From Typha latifolia (Eukaryota; Streptophyta; Magnoliopsida; Poales; Typhaceae): a stretch of 64,000 bases of DNA. Location: contig CM034099.1 in the NCBI GenBank assembly GCA_019914945.1, forward strand, positions 14,497,923 to 14,561,922. Reading direction: 5' to 3'. Positions 11,991 through 23,784 of this stretch are shown here, one piece after another (the first letter of the stretch is position 1; each line of letters opens with the position of its first letter). A program made the translations under genes and the position numbers. Below the pieces are notes generated by a model that was not told the DNA's origin, searched no databases, and saw only the letters and a list, made by a program, of their open reading frames with translations.

Positions 11991-14448
11991 CTTTCCCTTG
12001 CCATGCACGCCACCATCCCCACCTCCATTAAATCCTCCACTTCTTCCCCTTATCGCAGCCATCCCAACCCCCATTTTCTCCTCCACCTCGCTACCTCTCT
12101 CCCTCTCCTTTCTCGCGGGTTGCCGACGAAGCCCCGGAGCCGACGAGGCGAAGCGCACGAATCGGTAAGCCCTCCTACCCCGCCGTTAAATTTAGTAGAT
12201 TAACCTCCTTCCCTGTAACACCCAAACTCTAAATATGTGCATGGCACGAGCCCACACGGCACGTGCGTAGCAACTGACCATTTGGTTAGTTACTGGCAAT
12301 CAAATAAACCTGTAGCAACATCATAATTTTATCCACAATATTTAAACTAAGAATAACTCAAGTCTAAATGGCAACAGCATACAGATAATCCTACTTAGGC
12401 CCCACACATGCCACAACATATCATCAAGAGCTTTTCACAACTACATATACACAACGGTGGTATATACATAATTATACAAGTACAAAGTCACCTGCTAAAA
12501 TATAAGACAAGGATACAGATACACTTTAGAGGATGTCTACTAATACATCAAATAAGATAACTCATCTGACATATAACACTAATCACACTCTACTCCTCAC
12601 TCACCGGCATGACCTCTAAGGGAGAATCCTGCTCCTCTCGTTCACCGAGGTTTTTGGAAAGGAGAAAATAAAGAGAGTCATGAGCTAAAGGCTTAGTGAG
12701 TAGACCTTACCCTGAATCAGTGATGCCAAATAAAGAGTAAATCAAGTACTTGATAATATGGATCAGAAAGAGTATCATGTCCCTAATAATACATAAATGA
12801 AATTTAGATAACATGTCATAACTGATGAGAATACATAATCCTCGACAATGAATAAACATGTCACCACGTCATAAGATCATCATAACTCTCTCTCAAATAT
12901 GATATATGATGCATGCCGACCATGACAATGCTATGATATCAAATGCAATCATATATGGTGTATATTGACCACTCAATAATCAGGTATGTCAGATAATAAT
13001 GAGATCATATGCATTTCTCAACATCACAATCATCATCAACATCTCGATATAATATAATCATACTACACCACTATGCACAGTCAACACGCGGTACCCGGTC
13101 TCAACATCATGTCCGAAGGCTCAAAGTATACTCCGCCACCCGCAAGAGTATCTCAACTATAATCATACCCCGCCACCTACTAGGGTATCAACATCCATCC
13201 AGATCGGGCACCCACATAGTTGATAGAAACCTTGTGAGGATAACTCGCCACATATGCCCTGGCGAACGACATGTGTTCGAATGTCTGCTGCGCACACAGA
13301 CTAACGACCTCGGACGTAAGGCCAATAGGATTCTGACTATGTCGAGCGATCAATCATCCACCAAGCGCGTCCTAACCCTCGCGCCCACTCAGGTATCCTC
13401 ATGCTTTCTATTAACTATCCTATCAATCATATTTCATGCTCTTTCTAAATGATAGATCATATGCATATATCCGGTACGATAATAAGTCAATGCATAATAG
13501 GAATTTTGGTGGAATATGAATCAAGAGAAAATGATGCAATGTAGTCTCCGACTGTATCGTCAACACATGCATACTCATACTAATCTATTACATGCATACT
13601 CATGCTATAGATCAACTCGGTATATAATCATAACAGTAGAATCATTTCTAATCATCTATATAAATATTACCAATGTACTAATATCCCAGATCAGCATAAT
13701 TAAATACATGATAAAATATGCTCGACTGTAATCATCTCTAGATAAAATCGTATAATCATGCTGGAGGCCAAAACGTGCATGTACATCATATATACTATAA
13801 CCTAATTTGAGAAAGGCGTCTAGGGGATAAGACTACTCACACCACTGCAAATACCAAACCACCACTCGTTCACGCTGCTACGATAACGATCAAGCCTCGA
13901 TTGCTAAGTCCACGAGGTCTTGAACAAGGGGGTTGGGATGTGAAATTATTTATAACAAATATATCAGTCTTTCTATTAATTAAAATTAACCCGACAAAAG
14001 GATAGTTTCTTGTTGTAATTATGTACTCTTCATTTCTATATGTGTTTTGTTATTTATTAACCATAATTATATTATTTAATAATGTATTTAAAATATAATT
14101 ATCTACCTATTATTCTCCTTGATAATTAAGAAAATAAGAATTAAGTTACTGCAAGTAATTACGTAAGAATATACATACATAACCCTAATAATTACTATTA
14201 CTTACCTAGGATTACAATAGTAATTTATATTGCGGGTGTTTTGCTAAACATGATATAATTAGAATTATTTAATAACTATGATATAATTATATTTAATTTA
14301 TACAAATTAAATACATTAAATTAATTAAACTAATTGAATAATTAATAACATAATCAAATATAATTTGAAAAAAAAATATGCATATATATATATATATTTA
14401 TATAAACAATACATAGTGCTAGCCTCAACCCAGCGCCATGTGCAACAG

Positions 14449-14471
14449 GGCGTTGGGCTGAGCCCAGCGCC
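14449..14471 (-). repeat. LTR hairpin in the solo LTR
   Basis: On the minus strand a 10-bp stem with one C/A mismatch and a 3-base loop corresponds to the first hairpin of copies 2 and 3. Three paired positions differ from copy 2 on both arms in a pairing-preserving way. The second hairpin (14415-14437) is largely degraded. Confidence 0.65.
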
Positions 14472-14660
14472 TTGCCCTGTGTAGTCCAAGAGGAAAGAAG
14501 GGAAGAAAGAGGAGGGGGAGAAGAAGAAGAAGAAGAAGAAGGAAGTAAGGAGGGGGTTGGGCCGTGGGGGAGGGGTGCGGCTGCTGATGGCCACTCAGCG
14601 ACCGGCTTCTCCCTAATAGCTCAATCCTCTGGCGGTCACGAGAGGAAGCCGACAAGGAGA

Positions 14661-14664
<4 letters not shown>

Positions 14665-14725
<61 letters not shown>
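14665..14725 (+). repeat. (GA)n microsatellite
   Basis: A long nearly pure GA tract lies in the solo LTR (CT on the element's own strand), the counterpart of the CT tract at 8949-9025. Further GA-rich DNA follows at 14805-14890. Confidence 0.9.
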
Positions 14726-14731
<6 letters not shown>

Positions 14732-15424
14732 GTAGGGAGGCTCACCGTCGTTAGTGGAGGTGGCGGCGGCAGCAGCAGGTCGACGGAGTGTCGACGGTAG
14801 CGGGTAGAGAGAGAGAGAAAGAGTGTTTGAAAGAGGAAGAAAGAGAAAAAGGGTGAGAGAGCCCGAAAGAGAAAGAGAGAGAGAGAGGGGGGAAGAAAAG
14901 GGAGAGAAGCGGTGGGGAGGGAGGCCGCGTCAACGGCGGCGGCGGGAGCCCACCACGCCAGCTGGCCCGGCTAGGTTGGTCGGGCTAGCGCTTTGGGTGC
15001 ATGGTGCCCTACCCAGCTGCCACTGCATGGCATGAAGCTATCGTGCCATGCAATAAAGAGATTTTTTTATTACCTTGGGTTATTACATTCCCCCTCGCCA
15101 TCGTCGGAGTCCGCGACGGCCAACGACTCCACCTCTAGCTGCCGATCCGAGGGCTCCGGCAGAAGGAGAGAAACCCTCTCTAGACGGACTTCGGTCCCTT
15201 GGTGAAGGAAGGACCTCCATGGCCGTCGGCCATGCAGCGCGCCCTGCTGCTGTCGAGCCCTCCTCCCCTATTTCTTTTTCTTCCCTTTTACTTACCCTTC
15301 TCGGCCTCATCCTGTGCCACCGGCATAGCGGCCTCGTGGGCCTTCTCTCTCCTCCCTTTGTCTCCTTCCCTTGGAAGGGAAGGGTGTGCGAGGGTGGGGG
15401 TTGTTTAACCCCCACCCACATCCC

Positions 15425-15690
15425 TGCTGGGCTGCGGCTTAGACTGCAGCCCACGTGACTTGTGGGCTGCAGTCTGAACCGCAGTCCATAAGGCTAAACA
15501 GGCTGCGATCTAGACTGCAGCCCATGACACCCACAAAGCCTGTGGGCTGCGGTCTGAACTGTAGCCCATAGGGCTAAACGGGTTACGGTTCAGACCGCAG
15601 CCCATGAAGCCACGGGCCTATTGGACTATGGTTTGAACTATAGCCCATGGAGCCCATGGGCTGCAGTTTGGATTACAGCCCACAAGCTAT
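15425..15690 (+). repeat. Hairpin minisatellite in chromovirus 5' LTR
   Basis: Repeated units of roughly 40-50 bp each contain a near-palindrome of the form GGGCTGCGGTCTGAACTG followed by a TAGCCC or CAGCCC arm. At least five units occur, many still able to pair. The same array is in the 3' LTR at about 22963-23262. Confidence 0.75.
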
Positions 15691-17546
15691 TTCCTCCCTG
15701 CCTATTGAGTTGAGCTTGGGCCTAACCCAATACCCCCAACCTAGCCTATTTGGGGCCATTTGGACCCTATAGCCCTATTTCTCTATTTCACTTGATTAAT
15801 TAGCCTAATCACCCCCGTAATGACAATTTATTATCATGTGAATTTTAGGATAACGTAGAACTCACTCTAGGGGACCCTTGACTCATGTATATGCCTAAAC
15901 ATAAATTCTCTAATAATAAAATTTATTATATTAATTCGGTAATCTTACATATGGCCTTACTTGCGTGAATTAATAGGATTGACACTACGTGAGGAGGATT
16001 TTTGAATCCCGGAGGAGCCGGCTAGCTGATGAGATTTAGTGTACTGTGGAGACCCCCTAGGCGAGTAGAGTTTATACAAGTCTAGAATAATGTAGTTATA
16101 GTTATTATACCTTCCATAACATTGTAGAAAATATTGATATTAATATATGCATCTAGTGTAACATGATATATCTTGACATGTGCAGTTATTGATAATTTAC
16201 TCATCATGATATTATGAGAATGTTAGCATATGCATTACTGTAATGATGCTCTACATGTATCCTATATACTAAACTCTTGCATAAATACCTGTTGTGAATA
16301 TAGAATGTAACGATTATGATGACTATGACATGCCTTATACGCTCATAGACACTACACCACTTTCACCTATCATTAGTAGTCGGGTTTGACTAGGTAGCGC
16401 CCCTACTCACTCATCCCAGGGTTAATGGTAGAGTGTATCTTATATGACTATACTATTAACGGCCTACACCTAAGGTCGAGAGCCTGTGTGGCATTTAGAT
16501 AATTATACTGCATAGTTAGAACTAGATTATGATGATAGAAGAATATGATTGTGAGGCGGGGATATATCTCTAGTAATACCCGACGACGTAGGGTTAGGGC
16601 GTCCGTTGATGAGCCGAGGGCTCCCGATTCTCCCGCTGAGGGTGGTGATGATTTAGAGAGAGTGAGATATGGGCTTACAACCAGAGTCCTTAGTTTGATG
16701 GCCACAGACAACTGGTCACATGTAGTGTCGCCATGCATGTATAGGTGATATTACCGCTAGATGTGTATATATTCCCCTCGATGTATGAAATGATGGATGG
16801 TTATGTGATGAATGATTTTCTTGAGAGTATCTATCCTGTGTGGTGAATGGCTCGGTGAGCTATGATAAAACATGATTAATGCCTTGGTGAGCATGAGATG
16901 ACTAACTACTCTTTTATTGCTATGCATAATATGTTAATACTATGATTGAGATTTGTACGAATAAAAGATTGTGTCAAGCATGATATCTGTGTGGACTTAT
17001 CATGATACGTTTAGAAACTAGTATGTTGCAGGATAGTGACGTGTAGTCCTTATTGATTGCATGGATTTAGTAACTCATGGTAGGTCATTTAAACAAGCGT
17101 ATTGTTATTGCTAGCAACTATAGGCATGTATTGGATATGCATATGTGATTTTATTGTTATAGATTGTATGGATCATACTCGCTGGGCTGTGTGCTCACTA
17201 CATCTTGGTGGCATTATTTCAGAGCTAGGGGACGCAAGTGCAGATAGCGAGGAGTAGCTGCATTTTTCTTTTACTATGCCTATTAGTTGTATTGAGCCCT
17301 ACGAGGGCGTTATGATTGACGTTGTATTTTGGACTTTAGAGTTGTATTTTGGATGTGTATCTTGAAGGCTTGTTGTGGCCTATGGAACTTGTATTCGGGC
17401 TCTTATGGTTGAGTTTATTTATGGTATGAACTTGTGCTGCTATGTCCCTTGTGAAATCATATTACTGACAGGTCATGTGCTGCACTGCGTGGGGGGATTT
17501 ACCCACGCGATTTACATGTATATTTAGAGGTTTGGGTATTTCAACT

Positions 17547-17560
17547 TAGTATCAGAGCCT
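17547..17560 (+). promoter_or_regulatory. Primer binding site (tRNA-Met type)
   Basis: TAGTATCAGAGCCT stands three bases after the LTR end at 17543 and matches the plant initiator-Met tRNA 3' complement TGGTATCAGAGC except at the second base. This is where minus-strand DNA synthesis would be primed. Confidence 0.75.
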
Positions 17561-17717
17561 AGGTTCACATAAATCTGGCAAGTCTTCCTAGATACCATCC
17601 AAATATATGGGAAAGTGATAATAATAATGAATAACTAGGACTAATGAATAATAGAGTCATGTATGACTTTTGACATACTTGTGAATTAAAAACTAAACTG
17701 CGTTGAACTTATTAGGA

Positions 17718-18985
17718 ATGCCGCCTAGACATGCTTGGTTTGTTCATGCGACTATTCGTGGATGGGCTTCAGCCCCCGTTGATGAACCGGCTGTCGGTAC
17801 TTTAGCCAGCATCGAGGCCCTGTGTTAGCTTGTCAGACAGTAGGAGAGGCTAATTGAAGAATTAGTTGGAGAGCGCACGACGACTATGTCTAGGATGCAC
17901 ATACCGAGGGAGCTGTCAGAGCATATCACTCCAGCTGAGCAGATTGGAGGTGGGTCCGCCTGGTCGCTGAACCGGTTCATGCAGCTCAACCCCCCTTTGT
18001 TTAGCAGCACGACGGACCCCATGGAGGCTAATAGGTGGATTGTGGATGTGCGGAAGATCCTGACCGATTTTGAGTCCCAAAGAGTCGTTAGGTGACCTTT
18101 GACACTTTTCTTCTCCGCGGAGAGGTGGAAGAGTGGTGGAGGGCCACTGAGCGCATGATGTCGGATCGCCTTGCTGGGGAGAACATCACTTGGATGGCAT
18201 TTTCGAATTTCTTTGACTAGAAATATTTCCCTACATCTCTATGTTTCGAGCTGACGAGGGAGTTTACCCAATTGAGGCAGGAAAATATGACAGTGGCATA
18301 GTATGAGAACAGATTCAATGCCTTATCCCACTTTTGCCCCAGAGTCATACCTGATGATGCTGCTAGGGCTGACTAGTTCAAGATGGGCCTCTAGATCGAG
18401 ATCCGCAAGAAGGTGAACATGGTGAAGAACTTGATCTATGCAGAGCTGGTGGAGAATGCAGGGATAGTGGAGAGGGACTTACTTGATGAGCGCTCACTTT
18501 GATGGGTGTCCGCGTGGAGATCATTCTGGTGGGACCTTCCTGCGACTGAGGTGTCACTCCTATGCTGGTGGTGCAGGTTCTAGTGCTACCCCGAGTAGAC
18601 CTAGCCCTCAGGTTTTAGGCAGGTCGAGTAGGGGTCAACCTTCTATTAGTGGTGGGAGGTCAGCAGCAGTTTCGAGCAGTTCGGGCAGTGGTGGTTTTGC
18701 ATGGCCGTCTACCCCTGAGGGTCGGACCTATTTTGCTTGTGGCAAGAGGGGTCATATATGTCGTGACTGCCTCAGTGCTCGCATTTTCTGTTTCCAGTAT
18801 GGAGGGTATGGGCATGTCCGTACGCAGTGTCCCCTATTGGTCAAGGCGCCAGCCACTCCTACCACACCGTCTACAACTGGAGCATCGGGAGCTAGTACTA
18901 CTGCGAGTAGGGGTCGCGGTAACGCATAATTGGGACCTCCTAGCAGAGGGCGGGGCAGACGTACCAGCCGAGTTTTTGCTATGAC
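17718..18985 (+). pseudogene. Chromovirus gag, decayed
   Basis: The frame starts MPPRHAWFVHATIRG at 17718 and is interrupted by several stops and frame changes. Around 17990-18480 it shows the retrotransposon gag domain (FSSTTDPMEANRWI; FDGCPRG later). Two zinc knuckles follow near 18735-18835: YFACGKRGHICRDC and CFQYGGYGHVRTQC. In each knuckle one Cys is replaced by Tyr, a G-to-A type change that would break zinc binding. Nucleocapsid function is therefore lost. Confidence 0.75.
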
Positions 18986-19730
18986 CCTGTAGGATGTTGA
19001 AGCATCCAATGAGGTGGCCATAAGTAACTGAGTAAATTAATCATGTTATTTAAGTTTTATGTATGTTCTACTTATACATGACATTAGATCATCCTTCCTA
19101 ACCCCGTGCAGATTTGTATAATGTGAAAATTACGTTTTTCCTATTTTAGTTGACATATACACAATGGCAGGTACTATGACATTATTTGCACACACCGCTA
19201 GGATTTTGTTTGACCCTAGGGCCACCCATTCTTTTATTTATACATCCTTCCTAGAAAATGCGGATGTGGTGCTGGGACCTCTTGTTGAGCCCTTGGTCAT
19301 AGCCACCCCACTTGGTGACTTTCTAGAAGTTTGCCATGTTTATCGATCTTGGACCTTGACTTTTGGCGAGTGGGATTTCAAGGCGGACCTCATACTCCTC
19401 AAGATGTAGGACTTTGATCTAATCCTGGGGATGGATTGGTTAGTCGCCTACCATGCCAGTATTAACTGTTACAACAAAGAGGCTATCTTGCAGCTTAATG
19501 ATGACATTGAGTGTCGATTGTGTAAGAATCGACAGGTGGACCGTTTGTAGTTAGTGACAATCATATCCATCGAGTCAGCTAGGACCCAATCCCTGACTGA
19601 CTTACCAGTGGTATGAGAGTTTCCAGATGTTTTTCCTGAGGACATTCAGGGGCTTTCTCCAGATAGGGGAATTGAGTTCACCATCGACCTGATTCTAGGG
19701 GCAGGACTAGTCTCCAAGTCACCTTACCGT

Positions 19731-20828
19731 ATGGCTCTGGAAAAAATAGAAGAACTGAGAGAGCAGATTGATGACTTGCTAAGTAGGGCACTCATCTGGC
19801 CTAGCTCATCCCCTTGGGGCGCTCTAGTCTTGTTTGTAAATAAGAAGGATGGTACTCTCTGCCTTTACATTGATTATCGGCAATTGAACCAGCTGACTGT
19901 GAAGAACAAGTACCCCTTGCCTCACATTGAGGACATGTTTGATCAATTGCGTGGGGTGTGCGTCTTCTTGAAGATTGATCTGAGATCTATGTATCATCAA
20001 TTGAGGATTAGGGAAGCGGATGTCCTAAAAATTACTTTTCGTACCTGGTACGAGTTGTATGAGTTCCTAATTATGTCTTTTGGCTTGACCAATGCACCGG
20101 CTATCTTCATGGACTTGATGAATCGAGTCTTCCGCCTTTTCTTGGATCGGTTCGTAGTGGTCTTAATTGATGATATCTTGATTTATTCGGCCTCAGAACA
20201 GGAGCATGAAGAGCATCTTCGGTTGGTATTACATATGCTAAGGAGAGAAAAGTTATTTGCTAAGTTCTCCAAGTGTGAATTTTGGCTGGAGGAAGTGGTG
20301 TTCATTGGGCATGTGGTCTCAGGAGAGGGCATTTGGGTTGATCAATTCAAGATCACCGTCGTTTTCAATTGGAGGCAACCGAGTACCGTCTCGGAGGTCC
20401 GTAGTTTCTTTGGTTTGGCAGCGTATTACCAGCATTTTGTGGAAGGGTTTTCAAAAATTGCCAGTTCCCTTACTAGGCTGACCCAAAAGGATCAGTGTTT
20501 TGTATGGACAGCTAATTGTGAGGAGAGCTTCCAAGAGCTGAAGAGGAGACTTACATCTGCACCTATCCTTATAGTTCCTCGTAGTGGAGGGGGCTACCAG
20601 GTCTATTGTGATGGTTCATACTCGGGCTTGGATTGTGTTCTAATGCAGAAGGGTGGAGTTGTCGCTTATGCATCCAGGCAGCTCAAGAACCATGAGCAGA
20701 ACTACCCTACCCATGACTTGGAGCTAGCAGCAGTAGTGTTCGCTCTGAAGATTTGGAGGCATTATCTCTACGGGGAGAAGTGCGAGATTTTCATTGATCA
20801 CAAGAGTTTGAAGTACCTATTCACCTAA
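19731..20828 (+). CDS. Reverse transcriptase / RNase H, longest intact frame of the chromovirus (365 aa)
   Basis: This is part of the decayed pol, not an independent gene. It keeps the RT core in order: [33 protein letters not shown] (first catalytic Asp), [15 protein letters not shown], and [10 protein letters not shown] (the catalytic DD pair). The connection domain follows, then RNase H with [13 protein letters not shown] and [11 protein letters not shown]. It stops where the related proteins continue with a Gln or Arg; after the stop the same frame continues (LNMRQRRWLELANDYD). Protein without the flanking domains is unlikely to be functional. Confidence 0.8.
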   Translation: MALEKIEELREQIDDLLSRALIWPSSSPWGALVLFVNKKDGTLCLYIDYRQLNQLTVKNKYPLPHIEDMFDQLRGVCVFLKIDLRSMYHQLRIREADVLKITFRTWYELYEFLIMSFGLTNAPAIFMDLMNRVFRLFLDRFVVVLIDDILIYSASEQEHEEHLRLVLHMLRREKLFAKFSKCEFWLEEVVFIGHVVSGEGIWVDQFKITVVFNWRQPSTVSEVRSFFGLAAYYQHFVEGFSKIASSLTRLTQKDQCFVWTANCEESFQELKRRLTSAPILIVPRSGGGYQVYCDGSYSGLDCVLMQKGGVVAYASRQLKNHEQNYPTHDLELAAVVFALKIWRHYLYGEKCEIFIDHKSLKYLFT

Positions 20829-21534
20829 AGGGAGTTGAACATGAGACAACGCAGGTGGCTTGAGCTGGCGAATGATTATGATTGCACCATTAACTTCCAC
20901 CCTGGGAAGGCAAATGTGGTGGCTAATGCCTTGAGTAGGAAGTCGATGGGAAATTTGGCTACTTTGATTACTCAGCAGCAAGACATCCTGCGAGATCTGC
21001 AGAAGATGGACATGCACATCATAGCTAAAAATGTGGGTGCTTGACTGTTGGCCCAGTTAACTGTGAGGCCGACTCTAGCAAAGATGATCAGAGTTGCACA
21101 AGCAGAAGACTTACTTTTACTACAAGTCTTCCAGCAAGTTCGAGAATCAGGTAAAAAAGGTTTTTGCCTTGATGGATTGGGAACCCTGAAGTTTGGAGAT
21201 AGATTTTGTGTACCTAACATGGGCGAACTCCGTCGGGAGATTTTGGAGAAAGCTCACCATACCTCTTATAGTGTGCACCCTGGGAAGACGAAGATGTACA
21301 ATGATGTTCGTAGATACTTCTGGTGGCCGAGACTGAAGAAGAGCATTATAAAATTTGTAGCTCGATGCTTGATTTGTCAGCAGATCAAAATTGAACATCA
21401 GAGGCCTGTTGGGACACTCAGGCTCTTACCCATTCCTGAGTGAAAGTGGGAGCATATCACTATGGACTTTGTGGTGGGTCTGCCGAAGACCTTAAAGAAA
21501 AAGGACTCTATATGGGTGATTGTGGACCGATTGA

Positions 21535-21846
21535 CCAAGTCAGCTTAGTTCCTCCCAGTCAGTACCACTAATTCTATGGATCATCGAGCCACTTTATTTT
21601 GGGATGAGATCTTTGCCTGCCATGGGGCACCAATTTCTATAACTTCTGATAGTGACCCCAGGTTCACTTCTAGGCTGTGGCATCATTTTGCCAAGTCAGC
21701 TTAGTTCCTCCCAGTCAGTACCACTAATTCTATGGATCATTGAGCCACTTTATTTTGGGATGAGATCTTTGCCCGCCGTGGGGCACCAGTTTTTATAACT
21801 TCTGACAGTGACCCTAGGTTTACTTCTAGGCTGTGGCATCATTTTG
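21535..21846 (+). repeat. 156-bp in-frame tandem duplication in the integrase core
   Basis: Two near-identical 156-bp units (21535-21690 and 21691-21846), exactly 52 codons each, start at CCAAGTCAGC. Similar AAGTCA words lie at all three junctions, suggesting slippage or unequal exchange at microhomology. Each copy carries the second catalytic Asp block (SDSDPRF), so the core has it twice. Confidence 0.88.
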
Positions 21847-22703
21847 CTAAGTCACTAGGTACCAAATTATAATTCAGCACTGCCTATCATCCTCAGACTG
21901 ATGGTCAGTCGGAGCGGACGATCCAGAACTTAGAGGACATGCTACATGCTTCAATTGCAGACTTTGGACTTAGTTGGGACCAACACCTTCCCCTAATTGA
22001 GTTCGCCTATAATAATAGTCATCACTCGAACATTGGGATGCCCCCCTATGAAGCATTATATGGACGAAAATGTCGGACACCTATCAGTTAGGACAAAGTG
22101 AGAGAACGAAAGATAGAGAGCTCAAAGCTGATTTAGGAGACCATGGACAAGGTGCAGAAGGTACGAGAACATTTGCGGGTTGCCCAAAGTTGACAGAAGA
22201 TCTATGCTAACTATCGACATCGAGATCTGGAATTTCAGGTCGAGGACAAAGTTTTCCTCAAGGTCTCGCCGTGGAAAGGGGTAGTTCGGTTTAGGAAACG
22301 GGCAAGCTGAGCCCTCGATATATAGACCCTTATGAGATCTTGGCATGGATAGGACCGGTTGCTTACCAGGTTGATCTGCCATCGGAGCTGTCTTAGATTT
22401 ATAATGTGTTCCATGTGTCGGTATTGAGGAAGTATCTGATAACCCGTCACATGTTTTGAAGGAAGAACCTATCCAGTTGAAGAATGACTTGTCCTATGAG
22501 GAGCAACCAGAGCGGATCATTGACAAATGTGTGAAGACGCTCCGAAGAAGAGCCGTACCTTTCGTCAAGGTTCTTTAGTGGCACCATGGAGTAGAGGAAG
22601 CTACATGGGAGCCTGAGGAGGAGATTCAGTCTACTTACCCTTATTTATTTATCGACTCGGGTGCGTAATTTCGATGACGAAATTTATTGTTGTTGGGCAT
22701 AGT

Positions 22704-23784
22704 TGTAACACCCCAAATAAATATAAGCCCTTAGTGAAGGGAGAAAGGACCTCCATGGCCATCGGCCATGAAGCGCGCCCCGCCGCCATCGAGCCCTCCT
22801 CTCCTCTTTCTTTTTCTTCCTCTTTACTTACCCTTCGCGGCCTTGTGCCGTGTCGCTGGCCTCATGGCTGTGCCGCCGGCATTGCAGCCTCGTGGGCCTT
22901 CTCTCCCCTCCCTTTGTCTCCTTCCCTTGGAAGGGAATGGCGTGCGAGGGTGCGACTTAGACCGCAACCCATGAGACTTGTGGGCTACGGTTCAGACCGT
23001 AGCCCATAAGGCTAAACGTGCTATGGTCCAAATCATAGCCCATGAACCCACAAGGCTTGTGGGCTGCGATCTGAACCATAGCCCATAGGGCTAAACAGGT
23101 TGCGGTCTACTTGTTGGACTATGGTCTGAACCACAGCCCATGGAGCTCGTGGGCTGCAGTTTGGTCTGTAGCCCACGAGCTATTTCCTCCCCGCTTGTTG
23201 AATTAGGCTTGGGCCTAGCCCATGGAGCCTGTGGGCTGCAGTTTGGTCTGTAGCCCACGCACTATTTCCTCCCCGCTTATTGAATTGGGCTTGGGCCCAA
23301 CCTAATACCCCCAGCCTAGTCTATTTGGGGCCATTTGGATCCTATAGCTCTATTTCTCTATTTCACTTGATTAATTAGCTTAACTACCCCGTAATGATAA
23401 TTTATTATCATGTGAATTTTAGGATAACGTAAAACTCACCGTAGGAGATCCTTGACTCATGTATACACCTAAACATAAATTCTCTAATAAGGAAATTTAT
23501 TCTATTAATTTACTAATCTTACCTATGGCCTTACTTGCGTGAATCAATAGGATAGACACTACGTGAGGAGGATTTTGGGATTCCGGAGGAGCGAGCTAGT
23601 TAATGAGATTTAGTGTACTGTGGAGACCCTAGGCGAGTAGAGTTTATACAAGTCTAGAATATTGTAGTTATAATTATTATACCTTCCATGACACAATAAG
23701 AAATATCGGTATTAATACATGCATCTAGTGTACCATGATATATCTTGACATGTGTAGTTATTGATAATTTACTCATCATGATAT
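22704..23784 (+). repeat. 3' LTR of the chromovirus, truncated
   Basis: It begins TGTAACACCCCAAATAAA, then joins the segment homologous to 15196 onward (CCTCCATGGCCATCGGCCATG), including the hairpin minisatellite and the GGATAACGTA, CTTGACTCATGTATA and ACTACGTGAGGAGGA blocks. Homology to the 5' LTR stops near 23784, so about 1.3 kb of LTR 3' end is missing. Confidence 0.8.

Larger units (their letters stand above)
12214..15087 (-). mobile_element. Complete solo LTR nested in the chromovirus 5' LTR
   Basis: Read on the minus strand it begins TGTAATAACCCAAGG at 15087 and ends GGGTGTTACA at 12214, about 2.87 kb. It is flanked by identical 5-bp copies of TTCCC (12209-12213 and 15088-15092), the expected target-site duplication. 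Internal blocks match the head-to-tail LTR family in reverse order (tandem array near 13100-13200, AGACGTC-type block near 13815, hairpin at 14449-14471, GA-rich leader 14500-14900). No internal or second LTR is present, as expected after LTR-LTR recombination. Confidence 0.85.
11850..17543 (+). repeat. 5' LTR of the chromovirus (interrupted)
   Basis: The LTR runs from TGTAACACCCGAAAT at 11850 to TTTGGGTATTTCA at 17543 just before the primer binding site. Removing the nested solo LTR and one target-site copy leaves about 2.8 kb. Homology with the 3' LTR covers the start and about 15196-16215. The 3' LTR lacks most of the early segment. Confidence 0.7.
19164..22668 (+). pseudogene. Chromovirus pol (protease, RT, RNase H, integrase, chromodomain), interrupted
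   Basis: The protease at 19164-19560 has FDPRATHSFI where the catalytic DSG-A is expected, then LILGMDWL. Reverse transcriptase and RNase H follow, then the integrase zinc domain (HHTSYSVHPGKTKM ... CLICQQIK, about 21250-21390) and the catalytic core (MDFVVGLP near 21460, SDSDPRF, QSERTIQ near 21905). A chromodomain near 22540-22650 retains VEEATWEPEEE. Stops occur after the protease, inside RNase H (20826-20828), at 21441, within the core and in the chromodomain. A 156-bp duplication lies in the core. Confidence 0.82.
11850..23784 (+). mobile_element. Tekay/Del-like Ty3 chromovirus, decayed, with nested solo LTR
   Basis: The order is 5' LTR (11850-12213 plus 15088-17543, split by a solo LTR), a tRNA-Met-type primer binding site, gag, protease, reverse transcriptase, RNase H, integrase, chromodomain and a truncated 3' LTR (22704-23784). 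Both LTRs begin TGTAACACCC. Domain order and the C-terminal chromodomain place it among plant chromoviruses; long LTRs and the sequence style point to Tekay/Del. Many stops and frameshifts interrupt the polyprotein, leaving only the reverse transcriptase/RNase H part as a long open frame. Confidence 0.82.

Noticed and set aside
13009..13452. 147-codon open frame
   Set aside because: Lies inside the minus-strand solo LTR; composition follows its tandem array and no family is recognised.
15075..15458. Overlapping 123-127-codon frames on both strands
   Set aside because: GC-rich LTR sequence repeated at 22674-23009; no domain.
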